This document shows positions 7,081-15,096 of a DNA stretch of 24,947 bases, piece after piece (within the stretch, counting starts at the first letter, position 1; each line of letters begins with the position of its first letter). Both the position numbers and the translations under genes were made by a program. The notes beneath the pieces were generated by a model. That model made no database searches, was not told the DNA's origin, and saw nothing but the letters and a program-made list of their open reading frames with translations. Source of the stretch: an uncultured Acetatifactor sp. (lineage in GTDB: Bacteria; Bacillota; Clostridia; Lachnospirales; Lachnospiraceae); the NCBI GenBank assembly GCA_910585615.1, contig CAJUFO010000064.1, forward strand, positions 1 to 24,947, written 5' to 3'.

Positions 7081-7096
7081 TACAAATATATTTGTA
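7081..7096. promoter_or_regulatory. Perfect 16-bp palindrome upstream of spoIIAA
   Basis: TACAAATATATTTGTA is exactly self-complementary. It lies 35 nt before the spoIIAA start. A possible -10 (TATACA on the minus strand) overlaps its edge, with TTGTTC 18 nt upstream of that. It could be an operator or a chance AT-rich palindrome. Confidence 0.4.
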
Positions 7097-7120
7097 TAAA
7101 GGCATCCATATAAAGCGAAC

Positions 7121-7150
7121 AAAAAAGAACCCGTATCGTCTACAGGTTCT
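7121..7150 (-). terminator. Intrinsic terminator of the zinc-ribbon/TPR gene
   Basis: On the minus strand a 9-bp stem with one G-U pair (7150-7142 with 7134-7126, loop of 7) is followed by a run of six T. It separates the valS-folC-TPR block from the spoIIA operon. Confidence 0.85.
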
Positions 7151-7206
7151 CTTCTTTCGTACTTCTCACCTTAAGCACCGATGCCGCCCGGAAAATCTTC
7201 CCACGC

Positions 7207-8607
7207 TTAACCGGCGTTCAGATTATCTTTGCGGTACTTGGCCAGCCTGGCATTCTCAGTGTCAGGGAACAGTTCTATCACCTTGTCATAGGTGGTGATG
7301 GCGTTTGCCGTATCGCCGCTGGAGCGGTATGCCTCTCCCAGATGATAAAGCGCGTCAGCATTGGCAGCATCGTACTTCACCGCCTTGCTCAGGGTCTCCA
7401 ACGCCTCCTCGTAGCGGCCGGTGTAATACTGCTGATAGCCCTCGTCATAATACTCCTTGGAGAGCTCTGGCCCAATGGAGGAGGCCATTGACTGGTACAG
7501 TCGCTGGAAGCTGTCAGACATGGAGGCCATGTCCACTTCCCCGGCCAGCTCCTCCAGCTTGTCTGCCGCCACATACATATCCGTGGTCTCCAGGTATTCC
7601 GCCGCTATCTGGATCAGGCTCTCCGTGGTCTCTATGGTTCCGCCTGCCCCCGCATAGCCCTCAATCTCCGTGCGGAGGTTCTGGACATTTCCGCTCAGGC
7701 TCTCTATCTGGCCCTCCAGCTCCTGGATGCGGGCCGTCTTCGCGTCTGATTCGCTGCTTATCTTGGTAATCGTCTGCTGCTCCTCATTCCTGACCCGCGA
7801 CTGGGCCGCCGGCACCACCAGGAAATACATGGCCGCTATGCCGATGATAAGGCCGATGATCATATTCAGCACGGTGGCGAAGCCGCCGCCCCGCTTAGGT
7901 TCCTTGACGTTCAGGGGCTGGATGATGACCTCATTCTCGCTCTGGTACCTGACAGCCTCATCCTTCTTCCGTCTCCTTACCCCCTCTTCCGGCATCAGAG
8001 CCTGCTCCACCTCTTTCATGTAGCGCAGGGTCTGGAGATTGTTCTTGTCAATCTCCAGGCATTTGCGAAGCTCCCGCTCCGCGCGCTCCCATTCCTCCTG
8101 CTCCATATACAACAATGCCAGCAGCTGATGGGCCCGTATGAACCTGGGATTCAGGGACAGCACCTTCCTCAGTTGAATCACCGCCAGGTCCTTGCTGTCC
8201 TGACTGCACAGGGCCAATGCCCTGTTGTATTTCTTAATTGTCTGATTGATAGCATCCAGCCTGCCGGAGTTGGACCGTATCCTATCGATGTACTCGTCCG
8301 CGATATTCTTATCCGGAGACATGTTCTTGCTGATGACCCATTCCCTGAGGGCGGATGCCGCATCCCCCATCTCAAAGTACACCAGCCCCAGGAGATTCCG
8401 AGCCTTGATATTGTTCTTGTTGAACCGCAGGCCCTGGCGAAGGCTGGCGGCAGCGCCGCTCAAATCCCTGACCCCTGCCTTTTCCAGGCCCTCATTATAA
8501 TACATGTTGGAGACATGCAGCACTTTCTTATACAGGGAGACGTCGGCTCCGCAGGAAGTGCAGAAGTCATGCTCCGACAGGCGGCGACCGCAATTATAAC
8601 AAAACAT
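7207..8607 (-). CDS. Zinc-ribbon, TPR and coiled-coil membrane protein, function unknown
   Basis: This 466-residue protein has an N-terminal zinc ribbon (Cys3, Cys6, Cys16, Cys19), TPR-like repeats to about residue 215, a basic/charged linker, one membrane helix (about 245-265), a coiled coil (about 270-320), and a C-terminal TPR region (about 395-460) containing YYTGRYEEALETLSKAV and ALYHLGEAYRSSGDTANAITTYDKV. The architecture suggests a scaffold with cytoplasmic zinc-ribbon and TPR parts and a second TPR unit outside the membrane. No catalytic motif was found. Two ATGs are adjacent; I chose 8607 because AAGGA is then 5 nt upstream instead of 2. It follows the 48-residue ORF by 20 nt and ends at a strong terminator. 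Confidence 0.75.
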   Translation of the reverse strand: MFCYNCGRRLSEHDFCTSCGADVSLYKKVLHVSNMYYNEGLEKAGVRDLSGAAASLRQGLRFNKNNIKARNLLGLVYFEMGDAASALREWVISKNMSPDKNIADEYIDRIRSNSGRLDAINQTIKKYNRALALCSQDSKDLAVIQLRKVLSLNPRFIRAHQLLALLYMEQEEWERAERELRKCLEIDKNNLQTLRYMKEVEQALMPEEGVRRRKKDEAVRYQSENEVIIQPLNVKEPKRGGGFATVLNMIIGLIIGIAAMYFLVVPAAQSRVRNEEQQTITKISSESDAKTARIQELEGQIESLSGNVQNLRTEIEGYAGAGGTIETTESLIQIAAEYLETTDMYVAADKLEELAGEVDMASMSDSFQRLYQSMASSIGPELSKEYYDEGYQQYYTGRYEEALETLSKAVKYDAANADALYHLGEAYRSSGDTANAITTYDKVIELFPDTENARLAKYRKDNLNAG

Positions 8608-8627
8608 CATTGTCCTTTTTCATACTC

Positions 8628-8774
8628 CTATTCCAATTCGCTCTCAGTCTCCGTTATCTTCTTGATCAGCAGATCGGCTATATCCGACAGATCTTGGCTG
8701 TAAATGGCCTCCTCCACGTCTTCCACCTCAAGGCTGGGATGGAATTTTTTCAGCTCATCCTCAAAATTTATCAT
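8628..8774 (-). CDS. Small acidic protein, 48 residues, between folC and the TPR gene
   Basis: An ATG overlaps the folC stop codon in an ATGA junction (8774-8771), the usual sign of translational coupling, and the frame ends in TAG at 8630-8628. The product begins MINFEDELKKFHP, is acidic and rich in Glu, Asp, Leu and Ile, and is likely helical, with no membrane segment or cysteine. I do not recognise a family. The tight junction and the good spacing to the next gene argue that it is real. It could be a partner or assembly factor for the TPR protein that follows. Confidence 0.6.
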   Translation of the reverse strand: MINFEDELKKFHPSLEVEDVEEAIYSQDLSDIADLLIKKITETESELE

Positions 8775-10090
8775 GCTTCAAGCAACTCCTTAATCTCACC
8801 GACTAAATACAGGCTTCCCGCCACATAAACGCGCTCCTGCTCCTCCCGATTCTGGCACAGTCTGCGGAAAGCCGTCCCCACATCCTCGCAGGCCTCCCAG
8901 GCACAGTCCGGATATCCGCCGAACAGCGCCGCAAGCTCCTCCACCTCCAGCGCCCGGCTGCTGTGCATACGGGTCAGGCAGATTCTCTGGAACAGACCGC
9001 TGCGGACCACCTCCTGCACCATGCGTCCGTAGTCCTTATCCCTGACCACGCCGAACAGCAGGCTCCTCCTGCCCGGATGCCCGTCCCCGGCCACCGTCTC
9101 CAGAAAGGCCCGGATACCGTCCTCATTGTGGGCGCCGTCCACATAGACCTCCGGAAGCACCTCCTCCATGCGCCCCGCCCAGAAGCAGTCCGCCACGCCC
9201 TGCCTGACCTGCTCCGGCGCGATGATTCTGCCAGCCTCCAGCACCTCAATGGCCCGGAAGGCCAGCGCGCAGTTCTCCATCTGATAAGCGGCGATGGTGC
9301 GGAGCGTAAGCGGAATATATCTATCATACAGATTACGCACGCAAAAATCAATGGTTTTTCTCTTAAAATTTGAAAAACAATAGTCATCTTCCGACACGGA
9401 GTACGCGGATATTCCAAGCTCCCGGGCGCGCCCCCAAAAAACCCGGCTGGTCTCCTCGCAGGTATCCCACCACACCGCCGGCACGCCGGCGCGGAGAATG
9501 CCCGCTTTTTCATAGGCGATTTTTTCCAGGGTATCCCCCAGCACCCTCACATGATCCAGACCGATGTGCGTGATTACGGTCAGTTCCTTCCGTCCAACCG
9601 CGTTCGTAGCATCCAGCCTGCCGCCCACGCCTGTCTCCAGGATGCAGAAATCCGGCTTTTCCTCCGCGAAGGCCACCATGGCCATGAAGAAGAGATATTC
9701 GAAATAGGTTGGATGGTAGGCTCCCTCCGCCCCGCGTCCCAAAGCGTCCCAGTCCAGCAGCCCATAGACATGGAGGAACGCCCGCAGGAAATCCTCCTCC
9801 GAAATCATTCTGCCGTCTATCGCGAACCGCTCCCGGATGCACACCAGATGGGGAGAGGTGAACAGTGCCACCCTGTATCCCCCGGCCTGCAGAATGCTGC
9901 GCAGATAAGCGCATACAGAGCCCTTTCCGTTGGTTCCAGCCACATGGACGATCCGCATGCCCTGATCCGGGTCGCCCAGCCGATGGAGGAAGTCCCTGGT
10001 CTGCTCTATTGTGTGTTTTGAGGTAAAGCGCGGCACCTCCTCGATATATGCCGCCGCCTGCTCAAAAGTCGTAATCTCCTGTCTGTCCAA
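8771..10090 (-). CDS. folC: Bifunctional folylpolyglutamate synthase/dihydrofolate synthase
   Basis: This 439-residue Mur-ligase-family enzyme adds glutamate to dihydropteroate and to folates with ATP in the cytoplasm. The N-terminal P-loop HVAGTNGKGSVCAYL (around 50-57) is followed by TSPHLVCIRERF, TGVGGRLDATNAV and THIGLDHVRVLGDTLEKIAYEKAGI. The C-terminal domain starts near VYVDGAHNEDGIRAF. Length is typical. The start codon is TTG at 10090, with GGGGAGG 9 nt upstream; no in-frame ATG has comparable support. It lies 22 nt after the glycosyltransferase gene. No other folate gene is present, so its place here looks like operon convenience. Confidence 0.93.
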   Translation of the reverse strand: MDRQEITTFEQAAAYIEEVPRFTSKHTIEQTRDFLHRLGDPDQGMRIVHVAGTNGKGSVCAYLRSILQAGGYRVALFTSPHLVCIRERFAIDGRMISEEDFLRAFLHVYGLLDWDALGRGAEGAYHPTYFEYLFFMAMVAFAEEKPDFCILETGVGGRLDATNAVGRKELTVITHIGLDHVRVLGDTLEKIAYEKAGILRAGVPAVWWDTCEETSRVFWGRARELGISAYSVSEDDYCFSNFKRKTIDFCVRNLYDRYIPLTLRTIAAYQMENCALAFRAIEVLEAGRIIAPEQVRQGVADCFWAGRMEEVLPEVYVDGAHNEDGIRAFLETVAGDGHPGRRSLLFGVVRDKDYGRMVQEVVRSGLFQRICLTRMHSSRALEVEELAALFGGYPDCAWEACEDVGTAFRRLCQNREEQERVYVAGSLYLVGEIKELLEA

Positions 10091-10112
10091 AACGGCACGC
10101 CTCCCCGCATCC

Positions 10113-11720
10113 TCAGGCAGCTTTTCTGCCCTCCTCTATATCGACGACCCTTCTGCCCTTCATATGCTTTCCCGCCATGGCCATTATCTGGCTCACGGCC
10201 AGCCGATAGCCATAGGTCGCATACGGAAACATCATGACATAATAAGGGAAAATGTATCTGGCCTTGGCCTCATAGATAATGCTGAAGAAAAATCCTCCGA
10301 TTATCGTCACGGCCAGCACATGCTGCAGAATCGGGCTGTCCTTCTTCACAGCCAGCAGAAAATAGCACAGCATTCCCACATACATGATGAACTGCCATCT
10401 GTCGCACACATGCAGCGCTTTGAAGTAGTCCTCTCCATACAGCCTGGCCGCCAGGGAATCCGGGGCAGGCCCATCCTCCGATTCCGGACTCTCCGCATTG
10501 AAGTACAGCGCCTGATACAGCGGCTCGTTCCACTGGGACAGCAGCTTTCCCTTGAAAAAATGAACCGCGTATCCCCAGTCGTCCGCAAAGGCCCTCAGCC
10601 TCTTCTTTAAATCCCTTTTTGCGATTGCGGACACGGCCTCCCTGCTGCCCGCCGCCTCGCCATAGAAGACCTCTTTCGGATAATTATTGTACCACCCATA
10701 TGCCCCATAGTTTTCCATCATCCCCATGGTCACCCAGGCAATGATGGGAATCCCTCCGTCGTTCTCATAGCCGGAACGGATTTCGTATATTTTCCAGACA
10801 GCCTCATAGGAGCCGTAGCAGAGCACTGCCCCCAGCAGAAACGCCAGCACAATTCTCATATCCCTGTGCAGCAGGGCATGCAGCAGCACGGTAAGGCCTA
10901 CCGCCACCAGCAGAATCAGGGAATTCTTCCGCACCAGCAGGGCGAGCATCAGCGCCAGCGCCATCAGCACCAGGTGCCGGTTCCTCCGCTCCGCCAGATA
11001 GCGCAGCAGCGCCCACTCCACCAACAGCGCAAAGAAAATGCTGGGAATGTCCCCATACACCCATGGCGTATAGAAAATCAGGGGGAGGCAGCCGAGCATC
11101 AGAATATTGTAGCCCACAATAGCTGCCGTGCTCCCGGTAATCTCAGAGAGGATACGGTACCCCAGATAGATGCTGCCCAAGGCGAAGAACAGATTCAGCA
11201 TCTCCACAGCATGGTAATTGTAGGTGCCCACCACTCGAAACAAGAGCTCATAAATCGCCGTCAGGCCCATCTGGTGGGGATGCATGCTATGGTAGCCTCC
11301 TGTGCTCAGGAAATCATAGTTCCCTTCTATGAAATAGGAGGCTCCTCCATAGATGAATGCCGGATCCCCCACGGGTATATGGGCGGAGGATCCAATCCAC
11401 CACATCCCGGCCACCGTGAACCAAACCAACGTCAAAACCAGAGAGCAGCGGCAGAGGATATACTGCAGCCCTCTGTCTACGTACCTCTCCACCAACAGCA
11501 GCACCGCCATAATGCCTGCCGCCACCGCAAGCCCCAAAATGTTCCCGCTCCTGGAATCCAGCACATCCACAGACAGCTCCCTGCCGCCGGGCAGCATATA
11601 CTGGGTGTACCGGAAGGAATACCTGGCCAGGCATAAAAATATCACGCAGCCCACGATGCGCACTACCAGGTTCCCCAAAGCATACAGATTCCTGACTGCC
11701 CTCTCTTTATCCCACCCCAT
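10113..11720 (-). CDS. Multi-pass membrane glycosyltransferase-like protein (GT39/PMT type)
   Basis: This 535-residue protein has about 10 to 12 hydrophobic helices and the layout of GT-C glycosyltransferases that use polyprenyl-phosphate sugars: an early loop after the second or third helix with GDPAFIYGGASYFIEGNYDF, a central YGDIPSIFFALLVEW helix, and a C-terminal EAKARYIFPYYVMMFPYATYGY. The acidic loop would carry the catalytic residue. Substrate cannot be told. The ATG at 11720 has GGGGGA about 10 nt upstream. It lies 51 nt after valS with no terminator between, and 22 nt before folC, so it is probably in the valS transcript. Confidence 0.75.
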   Translation of the reverse strand: MGWDKERAVRNLYALGNLVVRIVGCVIFLCLARYSFRYTQYMLPGGRELSVDVLDSRSGNILGLAVAAGIMAVLLLVERYVDRGLQYILCRCSLVLTLVWFTVAGMWWIGSSAHIPVGDPAFIYGGASYFIEGNYDFLSTGGYHSMHPHQMGLTAIYELLFRVVGTYNYHAVEMLNLFFALGSIYLGYRILSEITGSTAAIVGYNILMLGCLPLIFYTPWVYGDIPSIFFALLVEWALLRYLAERRNRHLVLMALALMLALLVRKNSLILLVAVGLTVLLHALLHRDMRIVLAFLLGAVLCYGSYEAVWKIYEIRSGYENDGGIPIIAWVTMGMMENYGAYGWYNNYPKEVFYGEAAGSREAVSAIAKRDLKKRLRAFADDWGYAVHFFKGKLLSQWNEPLYQALYFNAESPESEDGPAPDSLAARLYGEDYFKALHVCDRWQFIMYVGMLCYFLLAVKKDSPILQHVLAVTIIGGFFFSIIYEAKARYIFPYYVMMFPYATYGYRLAVSQIMAMAGKHMKGRRVVDIEEGRKAA

Positions 11721-11771
11721 ATCTTTTGTCCCCCATCCCTCAAAAGCTTTGGATATTCCCCATATCCGTAA

Positions 11772-14606
11772 CTATTGCAGCTGTGAAAGCCGCAGCTCCA
11801 CCTGCTCCATCATCTGGGTGTATTTGGCCAGCTTCTCCCGCTCCTGGGCTATCTTTTCCTCCGGGGCCTTGGACAGGAACCGCTCGTTGGAGAGCATGCC
11901 GTTCACCCGGGCCAGCTCCCCCTCCAGCCTCTTTTTCTCTTTCTGCAGGCGCTCCCTCTCCTGGGCCACGTCCACCAGCTCCGCGAAGGGAATATACAGC
12001 GTGGCACCGGGAATCACCACCGACACCGCGTCCTTGGCAATCTCCTCCGCCCGTATGCTGACGGCCTGGCCGCCTTCCGTAATCGCTTTTGCCTCCTCTC
12101 CTGTCTTTAAGACCATCTTCACCTCATTGGCATAGGCCAGGGAAGCGAAGAACAGCCTGCCCTCCGTGAAGGTGCGGATGATGTCCTCCTTCTCGCTGAC
12201 CACGTAGATAGTGGTCCTGCGGCTGGGCGGCACGTTGCTGTCGTTGCGGATATTGCGCACGGCCCGCACGGCCTGCTTGATGATCTCGATGTCCTTCTCC
12301 TCCCCGGGGAAGCTTCTCTCCTGGCGATGCTCCGGCCATCTGCTGATGACGATGGATTCCTCCATGGAAGACGCTGCCCCCGCATCGGCAGTTTCCACGG
12401 AATGCCCCTCTTCCATTTCCCGCAGGGTGCAGAAAATCTCTTCCGTGATGAAAGGCATATAGGGATGCAGGAGCTTTAAGGCATCCGTCAGCACTGTCTT
12501 CAAGGTCCACAGCGCCGCGTTCTGGCTGGCCGCGTCGTCCGTATTGTACAGACGCGGCTTTACCATCTCGATGTACCAGTCGCAGAATTCGTCCCAGATG
12601 AAATCATAGACCTTCTGTACGGCGATGCCCAGCTCATAGTTCTCCATATTGGCGGTGACATCCTTTATCAGGGTGTTCAGCTTGGACAGTATCCATCTGT
12701 CCACAGGCTGCAGGGCCTGCGCCGGAGCCTCCGTCACCGTTTTCCCGTTCATGTTCATCATGATGAACCGTGAGGCGTTCCACACCTTGTTGGCGAAATT
12801 CCGGCTATTTTCCATCCTTTCATAGTAGAATCTCATGTCGTTGCCCGGGGCGTTTCCCGTAATTAGGGTCAGCCGCAGGGCATCCGCGCCGTACTGGTCA
12901 ATCAGCTCCAGGGGGTCTATGCCGTTGCCCAGGGATTTGGAGAACTTCCGCCCCTGGCTGTCCCGCATCAGGCCGTGGAAGAGCACGGTGTGGAAGGGCT
13001 TCGCGCCCATCTGCTCAAAACCGGAGAAAATCATCCGGATGACCCAGAAGAAGATGATGTCATAACCCGTCACCAGCACGTCCGTGGGATAGAAATACTT
13101 TAAGTCCTCGGTCTCATCCGGCCAGCCCAGGGTCTCGAAGGGCCACAGCGCCGAGGAGAACCAGGTGTCCAGCACGTCCGGATCCTGGGTCAGATGCGTG
13201 CAGCCGCATTTCGGGCAGGCCTGGGGCGCAGTTCTGGCCACCACCACTTCCCCGCACCCGTCGCAGTAGTAGGCGGGAATCCTGTGGCCCCACCAGAGCT
13301 GTCTGCTGATGCACCAGTCGCGGATATTGTCCGTCCAGTTGAAATAGGTCTTCTCCATGCGCTCCGGAATCAGCCTGATCTCGCCTGTCTTCACAGCCTC
13401 CACTGCGGGCTTTATCAGCTCGTCCATCTTCACGAACCACTGCTCCTTCACAAGTGGCTCCACAGTGGTCTTGCAGCGCTCGTGGGTACCTACGTTATGG
13501 GAATAATCCTCTATCTTTACTAAAAGCCCAAGGCTCTCCAGCTCCTCCACGATAGCCTTCCTGGCCGCATATCGGTCCATCCCTGCGAACTTCCCGCCGT
13601 TCTCGTTGATGGTAGCATCATCGTTCATCACGTTGATCACGGGCAGGTCATGGCGCTTGCCCACCTCGAAGTCGTTGGGGTCATGGGCAGGGGTGATCTT
13701 CACCACGCCCGTCCCGAACTCCCTGTCCACATAGGTGTCCGTGACCACGGGAATCACCCGGTCCATCAAAGGGAGCATCACGCTCTTTCCGATAAGGTGG
13801 GCGTACCGCTCATCCTCCGGGTGGATGGCCACCGCCGTATCGCCCAGCATGGTCTCCGGACGGGTGGTGGCAAAGGTCAGGAATTCCGTGTCGCTGGGGG
13901 TTCCGTCCTCCCGCATCACAGGGTACTTGATATGCCACAGATGTCCCGCCTGCTCCTGGTACTCCACCTCCGCGTCGGAGATAGAGGTATTGCATACCGG
14001 ACACCAGTTGATGATGCGCCTGCCCTTGTAGATATAGCCCTTCTCATGCATCTTCACGAAGACTTCCGTCACGGCCCGGTTGCAGCCCTCGTCCATGGTG
14101 AAGCGCTCCCTGTCCCAGTCGCAGGAGGAGCCCATCTTCTTCAATTGGTCAACGATGCGGCCGCCGTACTCCCGCTTCCAGTCCCAGGCACGCTCTAAAA
14201 ACTTCTCCCGGCCCAGGTCGTACTTGTCGATGCCCTCCTCCTTCAGCTTCTCGATGATCTTCACCTCCGTGGAGATGGCGGCGTGGTCCGTGCCCGGCTG
14301 CCAGAGGGTGTTGTAGCCCTGCATGCGCTTGAAGCGGATCAGGATGTCCTGCATGGTGTTGTCCAGGGCATGGCCCATGTGGAGCTGTCCGGTGATGTTT
14401 GGCGGGGGGATGACGATGGTGAAGGGTTTCCTGTCGTAATCCACCTCCGCATGGAAGTATCTCTTGTCCAGCCATTTTTGGTATAATCTGTCCTCCAGCC
14501 CTTTGGGGTCGTAGGTCTTTGCCAGTTCTTTGGAATGCTTTTCTTCCTTGGAATGCTTTTCTTCCATGGAATGCTTTTCTTCCATAGAACGCTCTTCTTT
14601 GCTCAT
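11772..14606 (-). CDS. valS: Valyl-tRNA synthetase
   Basis: This 944-residue class I synthetase charges tRNA-Val and edits mischarged Thr. The HIGH motif appears as HMGH (residues 76-79, in PPPNITGQLHMGH) and the KMSKS motif as KFSKS near residue 553. The editing domain lies between them (TTRPETMLGDTAVAIHP), a zinc-binding-like pair of CxxC motifs is at about 430-460 (YYCDGCGEV, CPKCGC), and a C-terminal coiled coil spans about 880-944. I chose the ATG at 14606, with AAAGGAG 7 nt upstream. Residues 2-25 are a six-residue repeat ending EEKHS or EERS, encoded by an 18-nt tandem repeat, before the conserved KTYDPKGLEDRLYQKW. Expression is under a T-box leader. Confidence 0.97.
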   Translation of the reverse strand: MSKEERSMEEKHSMEEKHSKEEKHSKELAKTYDPKGLEDRLYQKWLDKRYFHAEVDYDRKPFTIVIPPPNITGQLHMGHALDNTMQDILIRFKRMQGYNTLWQPGTDHAAISTEVKIIEKLKEEGIDKYDLGREKFLERAWDWKREYGGRIVDQLKKMGSSCDWDRERFTMDEGCNRAVTEVFVKMHEKGYIYKGRRIINWCPVCNTSISDAEVEYQEQAGHLWHIKYPVMREDGTPSDTEFLTFATTRPETMLGDTAVAIHPEDERYAHLIGKSVMLPLMDRVIPVVTDTYVDREFGTGVVKITPAHDPNDFEVGKRHDLPVINVMNDDATINENGGKFAGMDRYAARKAIVEELESLGLLVKIEDYSHNVGTHERCKTTVEPLVKEQWFVKMDELIKPAVEAVKTGEIRLIPERMEKTYFNWTDNIRDWCISRQLWWGHRIPAYYCDGCGEVVVARTAPQACPKCGCTHLTQDPDVLDTWFSSALWPFETLGWPDETEDLKYFYPTDVLVTGYDIIFFWVIRMIFSGFEQMGAKPFHTVLFHGLMRDSQGRKFSKSLGNGIDPLELIDQYGADALRLTLITGNAPGNDMRFYYERMENSRNFANKVWNASRFIMMNMNGKTVTEAPAQALQPVDRWILSKLNTLIKDVTANMENYELGIAVQKVYDFIWDEFCDWYIEMVKPRLYNTDDAASQNAALWTLKTVLTDALKLLHPYMPFITEEIFCTLREMEEGHSVETADAGAASSMEESIVISRWPEHRQERSFPGEEKDIEIIKQAVRAVRNIRNDSNVPPSRRTTIYVVSEKEDIIRTFTEGRLFFASLAYANEVKMVLKTGEEAKAITEGGQAVSIRAEEIAKDAVSVVIPGATLYIPFAELVDVAQERERLQKEKKRLEGELARVNGMLSNERFLSKAPEEKIAQEREKLAKYTQMMEQVELRLSQLQ
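14532..14601 (-). repeat. 18-nt tandem repeat in the valS N-terminal codons
   Basis: Three exact copies of GGAATGCTTTTCTTCC (plus strand, 14532-14547, 14550-14565, 14568-14583), each plus 2 nt, and one degenerate copy (14586-14601). They encode MEEKHS, MEEKHS and KEEKHS after SKEERS. The 16-nt word also occurs at 15001-15032. Confidence 0.9.
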
Positions 14607-14684
14607 AAGCTTCTCCTTTCTGCATTGCGGCACCGTCCCGCCTGCGCCTTCCCTGCCCGTCCGGCAGCGCAATCTCCTGAAAGC

Positions 14685-14720
14685 AAAAAAGCCCTCTGCC
14701 GACTCTCATCAGCAAAGGGC
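14685..14720 (-). terminator. T-box-controlled terminator before valS
   Basis: On the minus strand a 12-bp stem (14720-14709 with 14702-14691, six-nt loop) is followed by a run of six T at 14690-14685. It lies immediately after the T-box sequence, as expected for the terminator alternative of a T-box riboswitch. Confidence 0.92.
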
Positions 14721-14990
14721 GTCATCGACGCGGTACCACCTTTGTTCACAGCGGGACGCTCTCCGCATCCGCACTGCCTCAAGTGACTTCTACTAAAGTC
14801 CTATCCTGTAACGGGGATAATTCGGAAAACCCTACTTTCGCACGTCCTTCAGTACATTTTCAGGCTCCCGGCTTGGAAGCTACCTTCCGCATCCCTTCCT
14901 TTAAGCCGCCTCGCAGCATCCGTCCCCGGATGGCGGCCCTCTCTGGCAAGGGGCAATGCGTACTCCTCTTCGTCATCGCCTTTTTCGTTT
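14685..14990 (-). promoter_or_regulatory. T-box riboswitch sensing uncharged tRNA-Val
   Basis: The conserved T-box AAAGGTGGTACCGCG lies at 14743-14729 on the minus strand. Stem I begins with GAGGAGTA (about 14968-14961), the proximal arm CGCATTGCCC pairs with GGGATGCG, and the specifier loop carries GTA (14883-14881) between GAAG and GCTTC, a valine codon followed by a purine. Uncharged tRNA-Val would pair with the specifier and with the T-box bulge and favour antitermination. The specifier placement is by comparison with known leaders, not by computed folding. Confidence 0.93.
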
Positions 14991-15000
14991 CTATTGCATT

Positions 15001-15032
15001 GGAATGCTTCTCTTCTGGAATGCTCTTCTTCC
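15001..15032 (-). repeat. Two copies of the valS repeat word at the leader 5' end
   Basis: GGAATGCTTCTCTTCT (15001-15016) and GGAATGCTCTTCTTCC (15017-15032) on the plus strand differ from the valS coding word by one to three bases. They lie at and just after the predicted transcription start, in the same orientation as the coding copies. Confidence 0.75.
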
Positions 15033-15034
15033 AT

Positions 15035-15063
15035 ACTATAAGCTATCCGGCAGGTTTTGTCAA
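15035..15063 (-). promoter_or_regulatory. Sigma-A promoter of valS
   Basis: The minus strand has TTGACA at 15063-15058, a 17-nt spacer and TATAGT at 15040-15035. Transcription should start near 15028, giving a leader of about 420 nt that contains the T-box. Confidence 0.9.
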
Positions 15064-15096
15064 GAATATTTGCGATAAAAATTTATCAAAAATCTA

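Noticed and set aside
14572..14672. 22-residue N-terminal extension of ValS
   Set aside because: It would overlap the T-box terminator region and has no ribosome-binding site, whereas the ATG at 14606 has AAAGGAG at good spacing.
14849..15034. 61-residue minus-strand frame beginning MEEEHSRREA over the valS leader
   Set aside because: Its ATG touches the valS -10, so it precedes the transcription start, and the frame runs through the T-box stem I. Its likeness to the ValS N-terminus comes from the shared 16-nt word.
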